Positions 24,445-34,582 of a stretch of DNA of 64,000 nucleotides are shown piece by piece (positions within the stretch are counted from its first letter, which is position 1; every line of letters begins with the position of its first letter). The DNA lies in assembly GCF_003020115.1 (NCBI RefSeq), contig NZ_PYFX01000018.1, forward strand, positions 32,543 to 96,542, written 5' to 3'. The DNA comes from Bradyrhizobium sp. MOS002 (GTDB taxonomy: Bacteria > Pseudomonadota > Alphaproteobacteria > Rhizobiales > Xanthobacteraceae). The notes under the pieces were generated by a model. It was not told where the DNA came from. It did not search any database and saw only the letters and a program-made list of their open reading frames with translations. The position numbers were made by a program, and so were the translations under genes.

Positions 24445-24971
24445 ACGCGGAGAACCCCATCTGGGCGCTGATCTCGACCTTTGGTCTGATGTCGCTGTTC
24501 GCGGTCGGCGGCGCCGCGGCGGCGGTGCCAGAGATGCACCGCATCGCGGTCGAGGTGCATCACTGGATGACCGACAAGCAGTTCGCCGACGCCTATGCGA
24601 TCGCGCAGCTCTCACCAGGTCCGAACGTACTTATCGTCACGTTAATCGGCTATGCCGTCGCCGGCATCCCCGGCGCCCTGGCGGCGACCTTGGCCATGTG
24701 CCTGCCCACCGCGCTGCTTGCCTATTATGTCAGCCGGCTCCTCAACCGGCCGAGCCAATCGCGCTGGCCCGGGCTGATCCAGGCTGCACTGGTTCCGCTC
24801 TCGATCGGCTTGATGGCGGCGAGCGCCCTGATCCTCGCCGAGTCGACCGATCGCACGCTTGCTGCGCTGCTTCTGACGGCGACGGTTGCAGCGGTCGCAT
24901 CCGTCTCGCGCATCAATCCACTATGGATTTTGCTCGTCGGGGGCTTGTTGGGTTTTGCTGGCATTGTGTAA
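24441..24971 (+). CDS. Chromate transporter, C-terminal half (ChrA family)
   Basis: 176 residues. The ATG overlaps the stop of the first half (ATGA). ChrA motifs repeat: FGLMSLFAVGGAAAAVPEMHRIAVE, HHWMTDKQFADAYAIAQLSPGPN, then four or five membrane segments. It pairs with the preceding half in the inner membrane to form the working transporter. Both halves are the same length, as in short-chain ChrA pairs. Confidence 0.88.
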   Translation: MNAENPIWALISTFGLMSLFAVGGAAAAVPEMHRIAVEVHHWMTDKQFADAYAIAQLSPGPNVLIVTLIGYAVAGIPGALAATLAMCLPTALLAYYVSRLLNRPSQSRWPGLIQAALVPLSIGLMAASALILAESTDRTLAALLLTATVAAVASVSRINPLWILLVGGLLGFAGIV

Positions 24972-25066
24972 TGAAAATGGCTAGGCAGGGATCCGGGCGG
25001 GGGCATCGATTTCCAGCCGATTAGAACAACAGTGCTCGTGGCTTACGGGTCGCGGAGGAGACATGC

Positions 25067-25828
25067 ATGGCCGATACGATGGGCCACTCGGCGACAGCCA
25101 ACCGAAACACCTCGGTGGTGATCAGCTTTTGTCTGCTGGCCATAGCGCCGCAGATTTTCGAATTCATCTGGTCGTTCGGGACGATCTTTGGCTGGGGCGC
25201 CGGACGCGGCCCGGCCGCCGTGGTGATCAGCCACGTTACGGCGCTGCTCGCGGGCGCGCCCGGCGCGTTGCTCGGGGCGGTCGGCGGTGACACCAAGAAG
25301 GCGTCATCCGATGTGCTGCTGGCGCTGATCTATTCCTATCCGATCTTTGCGGTGGCGATTCTCACGTTCTTCATGACGATCAGGTCGTCGCAGGACTATG
25401 TCGGCGGAATCGTGCTGATGGCGCTCGCCTTGTTCGCACTGTGGGCCTCCAGCGATTTGCAGGGGATGCGGGGCTTCTCCTTTGGTGCCGGCACGGCGCC
25501 GCGGATGTTTGGCGGGCTGCTCGTCGCACTTGGCGCCGGCATTGCGTTGACGGGACTGCTGACCGACGGGCCGGGCATGGCACACTATGCCTGGCGTGGG
25601 CCGCTCTTCGTGATGATCTCGATCGTCTTCTTCGCGTTGGCGATTCGTCCGCTTGGGGTGGTGGTAACGGCGTTCGCAAGCTTCATGATCGCGGCGATGG
25701 GCACGCATGAGACGCGCTGGGTCGAAGCGCTCATCGTCGGGGCCTGCCTGACGCTCGGCTGCGCGCTGCTCTTCCCCTACGTGCTAGGCCTGCCGATGCC
25801 GATGTTCCCGCGCTTCCTGGTTCAGTGA
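25067..25828 (+). CDS. Tripartite tricarboxylate transporter, TctB-like small membrane subunit
   Basis: 253 residues. There are five to six membrane segments. The C-terminal half (LFVMISIVFFALAIRPLGVVVTAFASFMIAA, then ETRWVEALIVGACLTLGCALLFPYVLGLPMPMF) is the TctB domain. The N-terminal half is longer than in the usual 150-residue TctB. The ATPase-free TTT system takes up carboxylates with a periplasmic binding protein (TctC). It lies seven bases before tctA and is certainly co-transcribed. No tctC is adjacent. Confidence 0.85.
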   Translation: MADTMGHSATANRNTSVVISFCLLAIAPQIFEFIWSFGTIFGWGAGRGPAAVVISHVTALLAGAPGALLGAVGGDTKKASSDVLLALIYSYPIFAVAILTFFMTIRSSQDYVGGIVLMALALFALWASSDLQGMRGFSFGAGTAPRMFGGLLVALGAGIALTGLLTDGPGMAHYAWRGPLFVMISIVFFALAIRPLGVVVTAFASFMIAAMGTHETRWVEALIVGACLTLGCALLFPYVLGLPMPMFPRFLVQ

Positions 25829-25835
25829 GGGTGTG

Positions 25836-27401
25836 ATGTTCGATCTCTTCCACAATCTGGGCCTCGGTTTCGGTGTGGTGTTTCAGATCTCGTGGTGGTC
25901 ACCCTGGTGGCTCTACGGTCTGTCGCTGCCGATCTCGATCAATATTCTCATGTGCCTGATTGGCGCATTGGTCGGCACGCTGGTCGGCGTGCTGCCCGGT
26001 ATCGGCACCGTCGCAACCGTGGCGATGCTCCTGCCGATCACGTTCGGATTGCCGCCGGTCGGCGCGCTGATCATGCTCGCCGGCATCTATTATGGCGCCC
26101 AGTACGGCGGCTCGACCACTTCGATCCTGGTCAATATTCCCGGTGAGGCGACGTCGGTCGTCACCGCCATCGACGGCCACCAGATGGCGAAGCAGGGCCG
26201 TGCCGGCCCGGCGCTGGCGATCGCGGCGATCGGCTCGTTCTTTGCCGGCTGCGTCGCGACCGTGCTCATCGCCGTGCTCGGCGCGCCGCTGACCAAGCTT
26301 GCGCTGGCGTTCGGTCCGGCCGAATATTTCTCGCTGATGGTGCTCGGCCTGATCTTCGCGGTGGTGCTGGCCAAGGGCTCGGTGCTGAAGGCGATCGCGA
26401 TGATCGTGTTCGGCCTGATGCTGTCGATGGTCGGCTCCGACATCGAGACCGGCGCCTCGCGCATGGCGTTCAACATTCCGGAACTCGCCGACGGTCTCGG
26501 CTTTGCGACGGTGGCGATGGGCGTGTTCGGTTTCGCCGAGATCATCCGCAACCTCGACGCCGGCGCCGAGATGAACCGCGACCTCGTGCAGCAGAAGATC
26601 ACCGGCCTGATGCCGACCAGGAAAGACCTGATCGACTCGGCGCCTGCGATCCTGCGCGGCACCGTGCTCGGCTCGATCCTCGGCATCCTGCCGGGTGGTG
26701 GCGCGGTCATCGCGTCCTTTGCGTCCTATACGCTCGAGAAGAAGATCGCCAAGAACCCGTCGCGGTTCGGCCGTGGCGCGATCGAGGGCGTGGCGGCACC
26801 GGAAAGCGCCAACAACGCCGCGGCACAGACCTCCTTCATTCCGCTGCTGACGCTCGGCATCCCGCCCAACGCCGTGATGGCGCTGATGGTGGGGGCGATG
26901 ACCATCCACGGCATCGTGCCGGGTCCCCAGGTGATGCAGAAGCAGCCGGAGCTGGTCTGGGGCATGATCGCCTCGATGTGGATCGGCAATCTGATGCTGA
27001 TCATCATCAACCTGCCGCTGGTTGGAATCTGGGTGCGGCTGCTGCGCGTCCCCTACCGGCTGATGTTCCCCTCGATCGTGATCTTCTGCGCGATCGGCAT
27101 CTACTCCGTGAACAACGCGCCGGTCGACGTCATCCTCGCAGGCGTGTTCGGTCTGGTCGGCTACTGGCTGATTAAGCACGACTTCGAGCCGGCGCCGCTG
27201 CTGCTCGGCATGGTGCTCGGACCGCTTATGGAAGAGAACCTGCGCCGTGCACTGCTGATCTCGCGCGGCGACTGGAGCGTGTTCCTGACGCGTCCGCTGT
27301 CGGCCGTGCTGCTCGCGATCGCGGCTTTCCTGCTGGTGCTCACGGTGCTGCCCGCGTTGCGTGCCAAGCGCGACGAGGTGTTCACCGAATCCGAGAACTA
27401 A
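25836..27401 (+). CDS. Tripartite tricarboxylate transporter, TctA large membrane subunit
   Basis: 521 residues from ATG 25836 (GAGGGT ribosome site; a GTG is directly upstream). It has the TctA signature LPGIGTVATVAMLLPITFG, with IYYGAQYGGSTTSILVNIPGE and the mirror motif LPGGGAVIASFASYTLEKK, and roughly ten to twelve membrane segments. It is the main channel of the TTT system. It is partner to the TctB-like gene, and a terminator-like hairpin follows. Confidence 0.92.
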   Translation: MFDLFHNLGLGFGVVFQISWWSPWWLYGLSLPISINILMCLIGALVGTLVGVLPGIGTVATVAMLLPITFGLPPVGALIMLAGIYYGAQYGGSTTSILVNIPGEATSVVTAIDGHQMAKQGRAGPALAIAAIGSFFAGCVATVLIAVLGAPLTKLALAFGPAEYFSLMVLGLIFAVVLAKGSVLKAIAMIVFGLMLSMVGSDIETGASRMAFNIPELADGLGFATVAMGVFGFAEIIRNLDAGAEMNRDLVQQKITGLMPTRKDLIDSAPAILRGTVLGSILGILPGGGAVIASFASYTLEKKIAKNPSRFGRGAIEGVAAPESANNAAAQTSFIPLLTLGIPPNAVMALMVGAMTIHGIVPGPQVMQKQPELVWGMIASMWIGNLMLIIINLPLVGIWVRLLRVPYRLMFPSIVIFCAIGIYSVNNAPVDVILAGVFGLVGYWLIKHDFEPAPLLLGMVLGPLMEENLRRALLISRGDWSVFLTRPLSAVLLAIAAFLLVLTVLPALRAKRDEVFTESEN

Positions 27402-27479
27402 GGGCGCCGCGCCTGCGTCGGCGCGCCGTGGCTCGAACCCAAGCAGGCAAGTTGGCCAGCAGGATCAATCTGATAGACG

Positions 27480-27505
27480 AGGGGCGGGACGTGAGTTCCG
27501 CCCCT
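27480..27505 (+). terminator. Terminator-like hairpin after tctA
   Basis: Stem AGGGGCGGGA with TTCCGCCCCT (one G-U pair) around a six-base loop. Only a weak T-rich tail follows. It lies in the gap 27402-27623 between tctA and thyA. Confidence 0.6.
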
Positions 27506-27623
27506 TGTCGTTTGCATCGGGAACGCTCACTTTTCCGGGTATAATGCGTATGGATGGCGAATCGCCGCTGTCGCAGCGCGGGGGCGGCCGCTAAATTCGC
27601 CGCCTCCCCAAAGGCTCACGCAA

Positions 27624-28418
27624 ATGCACCAGTATCAGGACCTGCTCGAGCGGATTCTTTCAGACGGCGCCGAAAAGACCGACCGGACCGGCACCGGCAC
27701 GCTGTCGGTGTTCGGCCATCAGATGCGCTTCAACCTGTCCGCCGGTTTTCCGATGCTGACCACCAAGCGCCTGCCGCTGAAGGCGATCGTGCATGAGCTG
27801 TTGTGGTTCCTGAAGGGCGATACCAACATCAAATATCTGCGCGACAACGGCGTCACCATCTGGGACGAGTGGGCCGACGCCAACGGCGATCTCGGCCCCG
27901 TCTACGGCCATCAGTGGCGCTCCTGGTCCGCGCCGGACGGACGCAGCATCGATCAGATCGCGAACGTGATCGACATGATCAAGCGCAATCCGGACTCGCG
28001 CCGCCTGATCGTCTCGGCCTGGAATCCGGCCGAGGTCGACAAGATGGCGCTACCGCCGTGCCACTGCCTGTTCCAGTTCTATGTCGCCAATGGCAAGCTG
28101 TCTTGCCAGCTCTATCAGCGTTCGGCTGACGTGTTCCTCGGCGTACCCTTCAACATCGCCTCCTACGCGCTGCTCACCATGATGGTGGCGCAGGTTACGG
28201 GCCTCAAGCCCGGCGACTTCGTGCATTCGTTCGGTGACACCCATCTCTATTCCAATCATCTGGAGCAGGCGAAGCTCCAGCTCACGCGCGCTCCGCGCGC
28301 GCTGCCGGTGATGCGGATCAACCCCGACGTGAAGGATATCTTCTCCTTCCGTTACGAGGACTTTGAGCTCGTCGGCTACGACCCGCATCCGCACATCAAG
28401 GCCGCGGTCGCGGTCTGA
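27624..28418 (+). CDS. thyA: Thymidylate synthase
   Basis: 264 residues, the E. coli length. The catalytic Cys146 is in LPPCHCLFQFYV, with RTGTGTLSVFG near the N-terminus and the dUMP-binding QRSADVFLGVPFNIASY segment. It methylates dUMP to dTMP with methylene-tetrahydrofolate, releasing dihydrofolate. That product is recycled by the folA gene two genes downstream. A GNAT gene follows after five bases. Confidence 0.97.
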   Translation: MHQYQDLLERILSDGAEKTDRTGTGTLSVFGHQMRFNLSAGFPMLTTKRLPLKAIVHELLWFLKGDTNIKYLRDNGVTIWDEWADANGDLGPVYGHQWRSWSAPDGRSIDQIANVIDMIKRNPDSRRLIVSAWNPAEVDKMALPPCHCLFQFYVANGKLSCQLYQRSADVFLGVPFNIASYALLTMMVAQVTGLKPGDFVHSFGDTHLYSNHLEQAKLQLTRAPRALPVMRINPDVKDIFSFRYEDFELVGYDPHPHIKAAVAV

Positions 28419-28423
28419 CGCCG

Positions 28424-28909
28424 ATGTCGCTCAACATCCGCCGTGTGCGTCCCGGCGAAGCCGGGCTGGTTCTTGCTTTCATCCGCGAGCTCGCCGAGTA
28501 CGAAAAGCTTTCGCACGAGGTCGAGGCGACCGAGACTGACATCGCCGACGCACTCTTCGGCGAGCGACCGCAAGTCCATTGCGCCCTCGCCGAGTGGAAC
28601 GGTGAGCCGGTCGGCTTCGCGGTGTGGTTCGCGAATTTCTCGACGTTCAGCGGCCGCCACGGCATCTATCTCGAAGATTTGTATGTGCGGCCGTCGCATC
28701 GGGGCAGGGGCCTCGGAAAAGCTCTGCTCGTGTACCTTGCCAGGGAATGCGTCGAGAACGGCTGGTCGCGGCTGCAATGGGCGGTGCTCGACTGGAACGC
28801 GCCGTCGATCGCGTTCTACAAATCGCTCGGTGCCGTCATGCTGGACGACTGGACGCTGTGCCGCGTCACCGGGCCTGCGTTGACGCGGCTTGCCGGGAGC
28901 GCGTCCTGA
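28424..28909 (+). CDS. GNAT family N-acetyltransferase (SAT-like)
   Basis: 161 residues. It shows the GNAT acetyl-CoA motif in YLEDLYVRPSHRGRGLGKALL, preceded by VGFAVWFANFSTFSG and followed by LQWAVLDWNAPSIAFYKSLGA. This pattern resembles diamine or spermidine/spermine N1-acetyltransferases, though the substrate is not certain. It sits between thyA and folA, with its stop overlapping the folA start, so it is co-transcribed. Confidence 0.9.
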   Translation: MSLNIRRVRPGEAGLVLAFIRELAEYEKLSHEVEATETDIADALFGERPQVHCALAEWNGEPVGFAVWFANFSTFSGRHGIYLEDLYVRPSHRGRGLGKALLVYLARECVENGWSRLQWAVLDWNAPSIAFYKSLGAVMLDDWTLCRVTGPALTRLAGSAS

Positions 28910-29418
28910 TGGAGATCGTCTTCGTGGTGGCGATCGCTGAGAACGGCGTCATCGGCGCCGGCAACGCGATGCCGTGGCGAATGAAATCCGACATGGCGCG
29001 CTTCAAGGCGCTCACCATCGGCAAGCCCGTGATCATGGGCCGCAAGACCTTCGAATCCCTGCCCCGGCCGCTTCCGGGCCGCACCAACATCGTGATCACG
29101 CGCGACGCGGATTATCGCGCCGCCGGCGCCATCGTCACGACATCGGCCGCGGATGCAGGCGCGGTCGCACTTGGCGATGCCCTTCGGCGATCGGTCACCG
29201 AGATCGCCGTGATCGGCGGCGCCGAAATCTACCGGCAATGGCTCGATCGCGCCGATCGCCTCGAAATCACTGAAGTGCATGCGCGTCCCGAAGGCGACAC
29301 GCATTTCGACATCGACAGGGCAGAGTGGGATGAGGTTGAGCGCATCCGCCATCCTGCCGGACCCCACGACAGCGCCGACTACTCCTATGTGACATATCGT
29401 CGGCGGGTGGGCCATTAA
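28909..29418 (+). CDS. folA: Dihydrofolate reductase
   Basis: 169 residues from ATG 28909, which overlaps the GNAT stop (TGATG). It has IAENGVIGAGNAMPWRMKSDM, then VIMGRKTFESLPRPLPGRTNIVI and IAVIGGAEIYRQ, all standard DHFR motifs. It reduces dihydrofolate made by ThyA, using NADPH. The thyA-folA pairing is common. Confidence 0.95.
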   Translation: MEIVFVVAIAENGVIGAGNAMPWRMKSDMARFKALTIGKPVIMGRKTFESLPRPLPGRTNIVITRDADYRAAGAIVTTSAADAGAVALGDALRRSVTEIAVIGGAEIYRQWLDRADRLEITEVHARPEGDTHFDIDRAEWDEVERIRHPAGPHDSADYSYVTYRRRVGH

Positions 29419-29572
29419 CCGCATTTGCCAATGTTAACATTGACTTTTCTGCCCCCAAGCTTAGCTCGAAGGGCGGAGAGGGCTGCGTTGTAAGGGACCT
29501 GCCTGTCCCCTATAAAGCCGGACCGGACAAAGCGGGCGGGGGCCAATTTCACCCTGCCGAGGAGAGCGTCGA

Positions 29573-30709
29573 ATGCCGTGGAAGAATCAGGGCGGTGGCC
29601 CATGGGGCTCGGGTCCGAAGGGACCATGGGGCAACGGCCCGCAACCGGTCGGGCCGAGGCCGCCGGATCTGGAAGATCTTCTGCGGCGCGGCCAGGATCG
29701 CCTCCAGCAGATCATGCCGGGTGGCTATTTCTCCGGCATCGGCATCACGCTGATCGTGCTGCTGATCGTCGCGTTCTGGCTGCTGTCGGGCTTCTTCCGG
29801 GTGCAATCCGAAGAGCTCGGCGTCGTGCTGCGCTTCGGCAAGCATGTCCGCACCGTGGATCCCGGCCTGAATTATCATCTGCCCTATCCGATCGAGACCG
29901 TGCTGCTGCCAAAGGCATTGCGCGTTTCCACCATCTCCATCGGCATGACGCTGATCGACGATCCGGCGCGCCGCGGCCGCTCCATTCGTGACGTGCCGGA
30001 AGAGAGCCTGATGCTGACCGGCGACGAGAACATCGTCGATGTCGACTTCACCGTGCTCTGGCGCATCAAGCCCAACGGCGTCGGCGATTTCCTCTTCAAC
30101 ATCCAGAATCCCGAAGGCACCGTGAAGGCGGTCGCCGAGAGCTCGATGCGCGAGGTGATCGGCCGCTCGCAGATCCAGCCGATCCTGACCGGCGCGCGCA
30201 ACGTCACCGAACAAGGCGTGCAGGAATTGATCCAGAAGACCCTGGACAGCTACGGCGCCGGCATTCAGATCAGCCAGGTGCAGATGCAGAAGGTCGACCC
30301 GCCGGCTCAGGTGATCGACGCCTTCCGCGACGTCCAGGCGGCACGCGCCAATCTCGAGCAGTTGCAGAACGAAGCGCAGACCTATGCCAACCAGGTCGTG
30401 CCGCAGGCACGCGGACGTGCGGCGCAGATCATGCAGGCCGCCGAAGGCTACAGGGAGCAGACGGTCGCCGAGGCCAAGGGCCAGAGCTCGCGCTTCCTGA
30501 AGGTTTACGAGGAATACAAGAAGGCGCCCGACGTGACGCGTGAACGGATTTATCTGGAAACGATGGAGCGCGTGCTCGGCGGCTCGGAAAAGCTCATCTA
30601 TGACGGCGGCCAGTCGGGCCAGGGCGTCGTGCCTTATCTGCCGCTCAGCGAGTTGACGGCCAAGCGGCCGCCTGCAACCGGCCAGCAGACCACCGGAGGC
30701 AACCGATGA
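29573..30709 (+). CDS. hflK: HflK, FtsH protease modulator subunit
   Basis: 378 residues. A Gly/Pro/Trp-rich cytoplasmic N-terminus (MPWKNQGGGPWGSGPKGPWG) is followed by one membrane segment (about residues 60-80) and a SPFH/prohibitin domain (SEELGVVLRFGKHVRTVDPGLNYHLPYP). The C-terminus has a coiled-coil region. With HflC it forms a membrane complex that regulates the FtsH protease. It overlaps hflC by four bases. Confidence 0.96.
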   Translation: MPWKNQGGGPWGSGPKGPWGNGPQPVGPRPPDLEDLLRRGQDRLQQIMPGGYFSGIGITLIVLLIVAFWLLSGFFRVQSEELGVVLRFGKHVRTVDPGLNYHLPYPIETVLLPKALRVSTISIGMTLIDDPARRGRSIRDVPEESLMLTGDENIVDVDFTVLWRIKPNGVGDFLFNIQNPEGTVKAVAESSMREVIGRSQIQPILTGARNVTEQGVQELIQKTLDSYGAGIQISQVQMQKVDPPAQVIDAFRDVQAARANLEQLQNEAQTYANQVVPQARGRAAQIMQAAEGYREQTVAEAKGQSSRFLKVYEEYKKAPDVTRERIYLETMERVLGGSEKLIYDGGQSGQGVVPYLPLSELTAKRPPATGQQTTGGNR

Positions 30710-31602
30710 GATCCCCGGTTACAGGCATCGCCACGCTGCTCGGCCTCCTGCTCGTCGTGATCGTGGGCTACATGTCCCTGTTCACGGTGGCGCAGACCGA
30801 GCAGACCATCGTGCTGCAGTTCGGCAAGCCCGTCGACGTCGTCACCGCTCCCGGCCTGCACTTCAAGGCGCCATGGAATTCGGTGATCAACATCGACAAG
30901 CGCATCCTCGATCTGGAGAACCCGTCGCAGGAAGCGATCGCGTCCGACCAGAAGCGGCTCGTGGTCGACGCCTTCGCGCGTTACCGCATCAAGGACGCGC
31001 TCCGCTTCTATCAGAGCATCGGCTCGATCCAGGCCGCCAACATCCAGCTCACCACGCTCTTGAACGCGGCGCTGCGCCGCGTGCTCGGCGAGGTGACCTT
31101 CATCAACGTGGTCCGCGACGACCGCGAGAAGCTGATGCAGCGCATCCGCGATCAGCTCGACCACGAGGCCGACGGCTACGGCATCCAGGTCGTCGACGTC
31201 CGGATCCGCCGTGCCGATCTGCCAGAGCAGAACAGCCAAGCGGTCTATCAGCGCATGAAGACGGAACGCGAGCGCGAAGCCGCCGAGTTCCGCGCGCAGG
31301 GCGGCCAGAAGGCACAGGAGATCCGCTCCAAGGCCGACCGCGAGGCGACCGTGATCGAGGCGGATGCGAGGTCGCTGGCCGAGCAGACGCGCGGCGTCGG
31401 CGATGCCGAGCGCAACCGTCTGTTCGCCGAAGCCTACGGCCAGGATGCGGATTTCTTCGCCTTCTACCGCTCGATGGCAGCCTATGAGACCGGGCTGCGC
31501 GCGAACGACACCCGCTTCCTGCTGCGTCCGGACTCGGATTTCTTCCGGTTCTTTGGTAACCCGTCCGGCAAGACGGCGACCACGACGCCAGCGAAGCCGT
31601 AA
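30706..31602 (+). CDS. hflC: HflC, FtsH protease modulator subunit
   Basis: 298 residues. It has an N-terminal membrane segment (GIATLLGLLLVVIVGYMSLF) followed by the SPFH domain (QTIVLQFGKPVDVVTAPGLHFKAPW), then a long helical stretch (KTEREREAAEFRAQGGQKAQEI). It is the partner of HflK, translationally coupled through ATGA. The C-terminal tail is Thr/Pro/Lys-rich. Confidence 0.96.
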   Translation: MRSPVTGIATLLGLLLVVIVGYMSLFTVAQTEQTIVLQFGKPVDVVTAPGLHFKAPWNSVINIDKRILDLENPSQEAIASDQKRLVVDAFARYRIKDALRFYQSIGSIQAANIQLTTLLNAALRRVLGEVTFINVVRDDREKLMQRIRDQLDHEADGYGIQVVDVRIRRADLPEQNSQAVYQRMKTEREREAAEFRAQGGQKAQEIRSKADREATVIEADARSLAEQTRGVGDAERNRLFAEAYGQDADFFAFYRSMAAYETGLRANDTRFLLRPDSDFFRFFGNPSGKTATTTPAKP

Positions 31603-31609
31603 GCCAGAC

Positions 31610-31634
31610 AAGGGCGGCAGGTCTGGCCGCCCTT
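31610..31634 (+). terminator. Strong hairpin after hflC
   Basis: Perfect 9-bp stem AAGGGCGGC with GCCGCCCTT, loop AGGTCTG. No T run follows, so it may reduce read-through or protect the hflKC message rather than stop transcription fully. Confidence 0.45.
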
Positions 31635-31673
31635 CGTCCGGACAAGAACAGCACAACGGGAGGTTCCAATCCG

Positions 31674-31880
31674 ATGAGGTCCATTGCGTTCGCCGACTTC
31701 CTCATCGGTTTGGGCATCCTGTTCGTGCTGGAAGGCTTGATGTTCGCGGCTAGCCCGGCCTGGATGCGCAAGGCCATGAAAAGCGCGATGGCCACGCCGG
31801 ACAATGTCCTGCGGGCGGTCGGCATTGGTTCGGCCGTGGCCGGCCTGGTCCTGATCTGGGTTATGCGACGGCCAATTTAG
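31674..31880 (+). CDS. DUF2065 (YjeT-type) small membrane protein
   Basis: 68 residues. Two hydrophobic segments: FADFLIGLGILFVLEGLMFA and VLRAVGIGSAVAGLVLIWVM, with SPAWMRKAMKSAMATPDNVLR between them. This is the DUF2065 layout; the family is regularly found next to hflKC. Function unknown, perhaps linked to membrane protein quality control. Confidence 0.9.
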   Translation: MRSIAFADFLIGLGILFVLEGLMFAASPAWMRKAMKSAMATPDNVLRAVGIGSAVAGLVLIWVMRRPI

Positions 31881-32024
31881 CCGTCGCACCAACGCCAAAG
31901 TGAAGGCGAGGGACCGGTTTTCGCCTTATTATCCGGGTCTTGAGGCCCGTTAAGGTCCGCGCTTGCGCCGTCCCCCCGTTCGAGCGCAGTCTTGACGTCG
32001 AATCCTTGTTTCCTGGAGATCACA

Positions 32025-33527
32025 ATGACCGCTGCCACCATTGCCCCGACCCGTTTGCGCTTAGGGCTGGCCGCGCTCGCCGTTGGCGTTTTCAGCGCAC
32101 TCGGCACACCGGCCTATGCGCGCGGGCCGGACGGCATCGCCGACGTCGCCGAAAAGGTGATCGATGCGGTCGTCAACATCTCGACCTCGCAGACCGTCGA
32201 GGCCAAGGGCGGCGGCGGCGGCGGGAATGCCATGCCGCAACTGCCGCCCGGTTCGCCCTTCGAGGAGTTCTTCGACGACTTCTTCAAGAATCGGAAGGGT
32301 CCCGGCGGCGGCAGCAAAGGCGGCGAGAACAGCCCGGCGCCGCGCAAGACCAACTCGCTCGGAAGCGGCTTCATCATCGACACATCAGGCGTCGTCGTCA
32401 CCAACAACCACGTCATCGCGGATGCCGATGAGATCAACGTCATCCTCAACGACGGCACCAAGATCAAGGCCGACCTGGTTGGAGTCGACAAGAAGACCGA
32501 CCTTGCCGTGCTGAAGTTCAAGCCGCCGAAGCCGCTGGTATCGGTGAAGTTCGGCGATTCCGACAAGCTGCGCCTCGGCGACTGGGTCGTCGCGATCGGC
32601 AATCCTTTCAGCCTCGGCGGCACCGTGACGGCCGGTATCGTCTCGGCGAAGAACCGTGACATCTCGTCCGGTCCTTACGACAGCTACATTCAGACCGACG
32701 CCTCCATCAATCGCGGCAATTCCGGCGGGCCGCTGTTCAACCTCGATGGCGACGTCATCGGCGTCAACACACTGATCATCTCACCGTCCGGCGGCTCGAT
32801 CGGCATCGGCTTCGCCGTACCGTCGAAGACGGTTGCCGGTGTCGTCGACCAGCTCCGCCAGTTCGGCGAATTGCGCCGCGGCTGGCTGGGCGTGCGCATC
32901 CAGAGCGTCACCGACGAGATCGCCGAGAGCCTCAACATCAAGCCGCCGCGCGGCGCGCTGGTTGCCGGCATCGACGACAAGGGCCCGGCCAAACCGGCCG
33001 GCATCGAGCCCGGCGACGTCGTCGTCAAGTTCGACGGGAAGGACGTCAAGGACCCGAAGGATCTCTCTCGCGTGGTCGCCGACACGGCGGTCGGCAAGGA
33101 GGTCGATGTCGTCATCATCCGCAAGGGGCAGGAGGAGACCAAGAAGGTCACGCTCGGCCGGTTGCAGGATCCCGACAAGGTGCAGGCCGCAGTGAAGACC
33201 GACGAGCCCGCGCCTGAAAAGACCGTGACACAGAAGGCGCTCGGCCTCGATCTCGCCGCGCTGAGCAAGGATCTGCGTGCGCGCTACAAGATCAAGGACA
33301 GCGTCAAGGGCGTGGTCGTCACCAATGTCGACGCCAATTCGGATGCCGCCGAGAAGCGCCTCTCCGCCGGCGACGTCATCGTCGAGGTGGCGCAGGAGGG
33401 CGTCTCCAGCGGCGCCGACATCCAGAAGCGGGTCGACCAGCTCAAGAAGGACGGCAAGAAGTCGGTGCTGCTGCTGGTGTCGAACGCCGACGGCGAGCTG
33501 CGCTTCGTTGCGTTGAGCGTGCAGTAA
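32025..33527 (+). CDS. Do-type periplasmic serine protease (DegP/HtrA family)
   Basis: 500 residues from ATG 32025 (GGAG ribosome site). It has a signal peptide ending TPAYA. The trypsin-like domain has the triad His129 (NNHVIA), Asp159 (KTDLAVL) and Ser233 (GNSGGPL). A flexible Gly/Lys-rich loop precedes the His motif. Two PDZ domains follow, about residues 280-375 and 410-500. It degrades or refolds damaged proteins in the periplasm. Its place after hflKC fits membrane and envelope quality control. Confidence 0.94.
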   Translation: MTAATIAPTRLRLGLAALAVGVFSALGTPAYARGPDGIADVAEKVIDAVVNISTSQTVEAKGGGGGGNAMPQLPPGSPFEEFFDDFFKNRKGPGGGSKGGENSPAPRKTNSLGSGFIIDTSGVVVTNNHVIADADEINVILNDGTKIKADLVGVDKKTDLAVLKFKPPKPLVSVKFGDSDKLRLGDWVVAIGNPFSLGGTVTAGIVSAKNRDISSGPYDSYIQTDASINRGNSGGPLFNLDGDVIGVNTLIISPSGGSIGIGFAVPSKTVAGVVDQLRQFGELRRGWLGVRIQSVTDEIAESLNIKPPRGALVAGIDDKGPAKPAGIEPGDVVVKFDGKDVKDPKDLSRVVADTAVGKEVDVVIIRKGQEETKKVTLGRLQDPDKVQAAVKTDEPAPEKTVTQKALGLDLAALSKDLRARYKIKDSVKGVVVTNVDANSDAAEKRLSAGDVIVEVAQEGVSSGADIQKRVDQLKKDGKKSVLLLVSNADGELRFVALSVQ

Positions 33528-33552
33528 GGCGCACGAGCAGCCACACATTCAC

Positions 33553-33650
33553 TGTCATGCTCCGCGAAAGCGGGGCATCCAGTATGCCGCGGCCTTTCCG
33601 TATCGCTCTGTCTTGGAATACTGGATCACCCGCTTTCGCGGGTGATGACG
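33553..33650. repeat. Dispersed repeat family B, facing halves
   Basis: GTCATGCTCCGCGAAAGCGG starts one half; CCCGCTTTCGCGGGTGATGA ends the other, with the shared words ATCCAGTATGCCGCGGCC and TGGAATACTGGAT between. The same layout is at 37667-37768. It lies between the convergent ends of the Do protease and serB and may act as a bidirectional terminator. Confidence 0.75.
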
Positions 33651-33665
33651 GCGGAGAGGAGGAGA

Positions 33666-34571
<906 letters not shown>

Positions 34572-34582
34572 TTGAGGTTTTC

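Noticed and set aside
31992..32024. Upstream TTG start for the Do-type protease
   Set aside because: The ATG at 32025 has a GGAG ribosome site at proper distance and gives a normal signal peptide.
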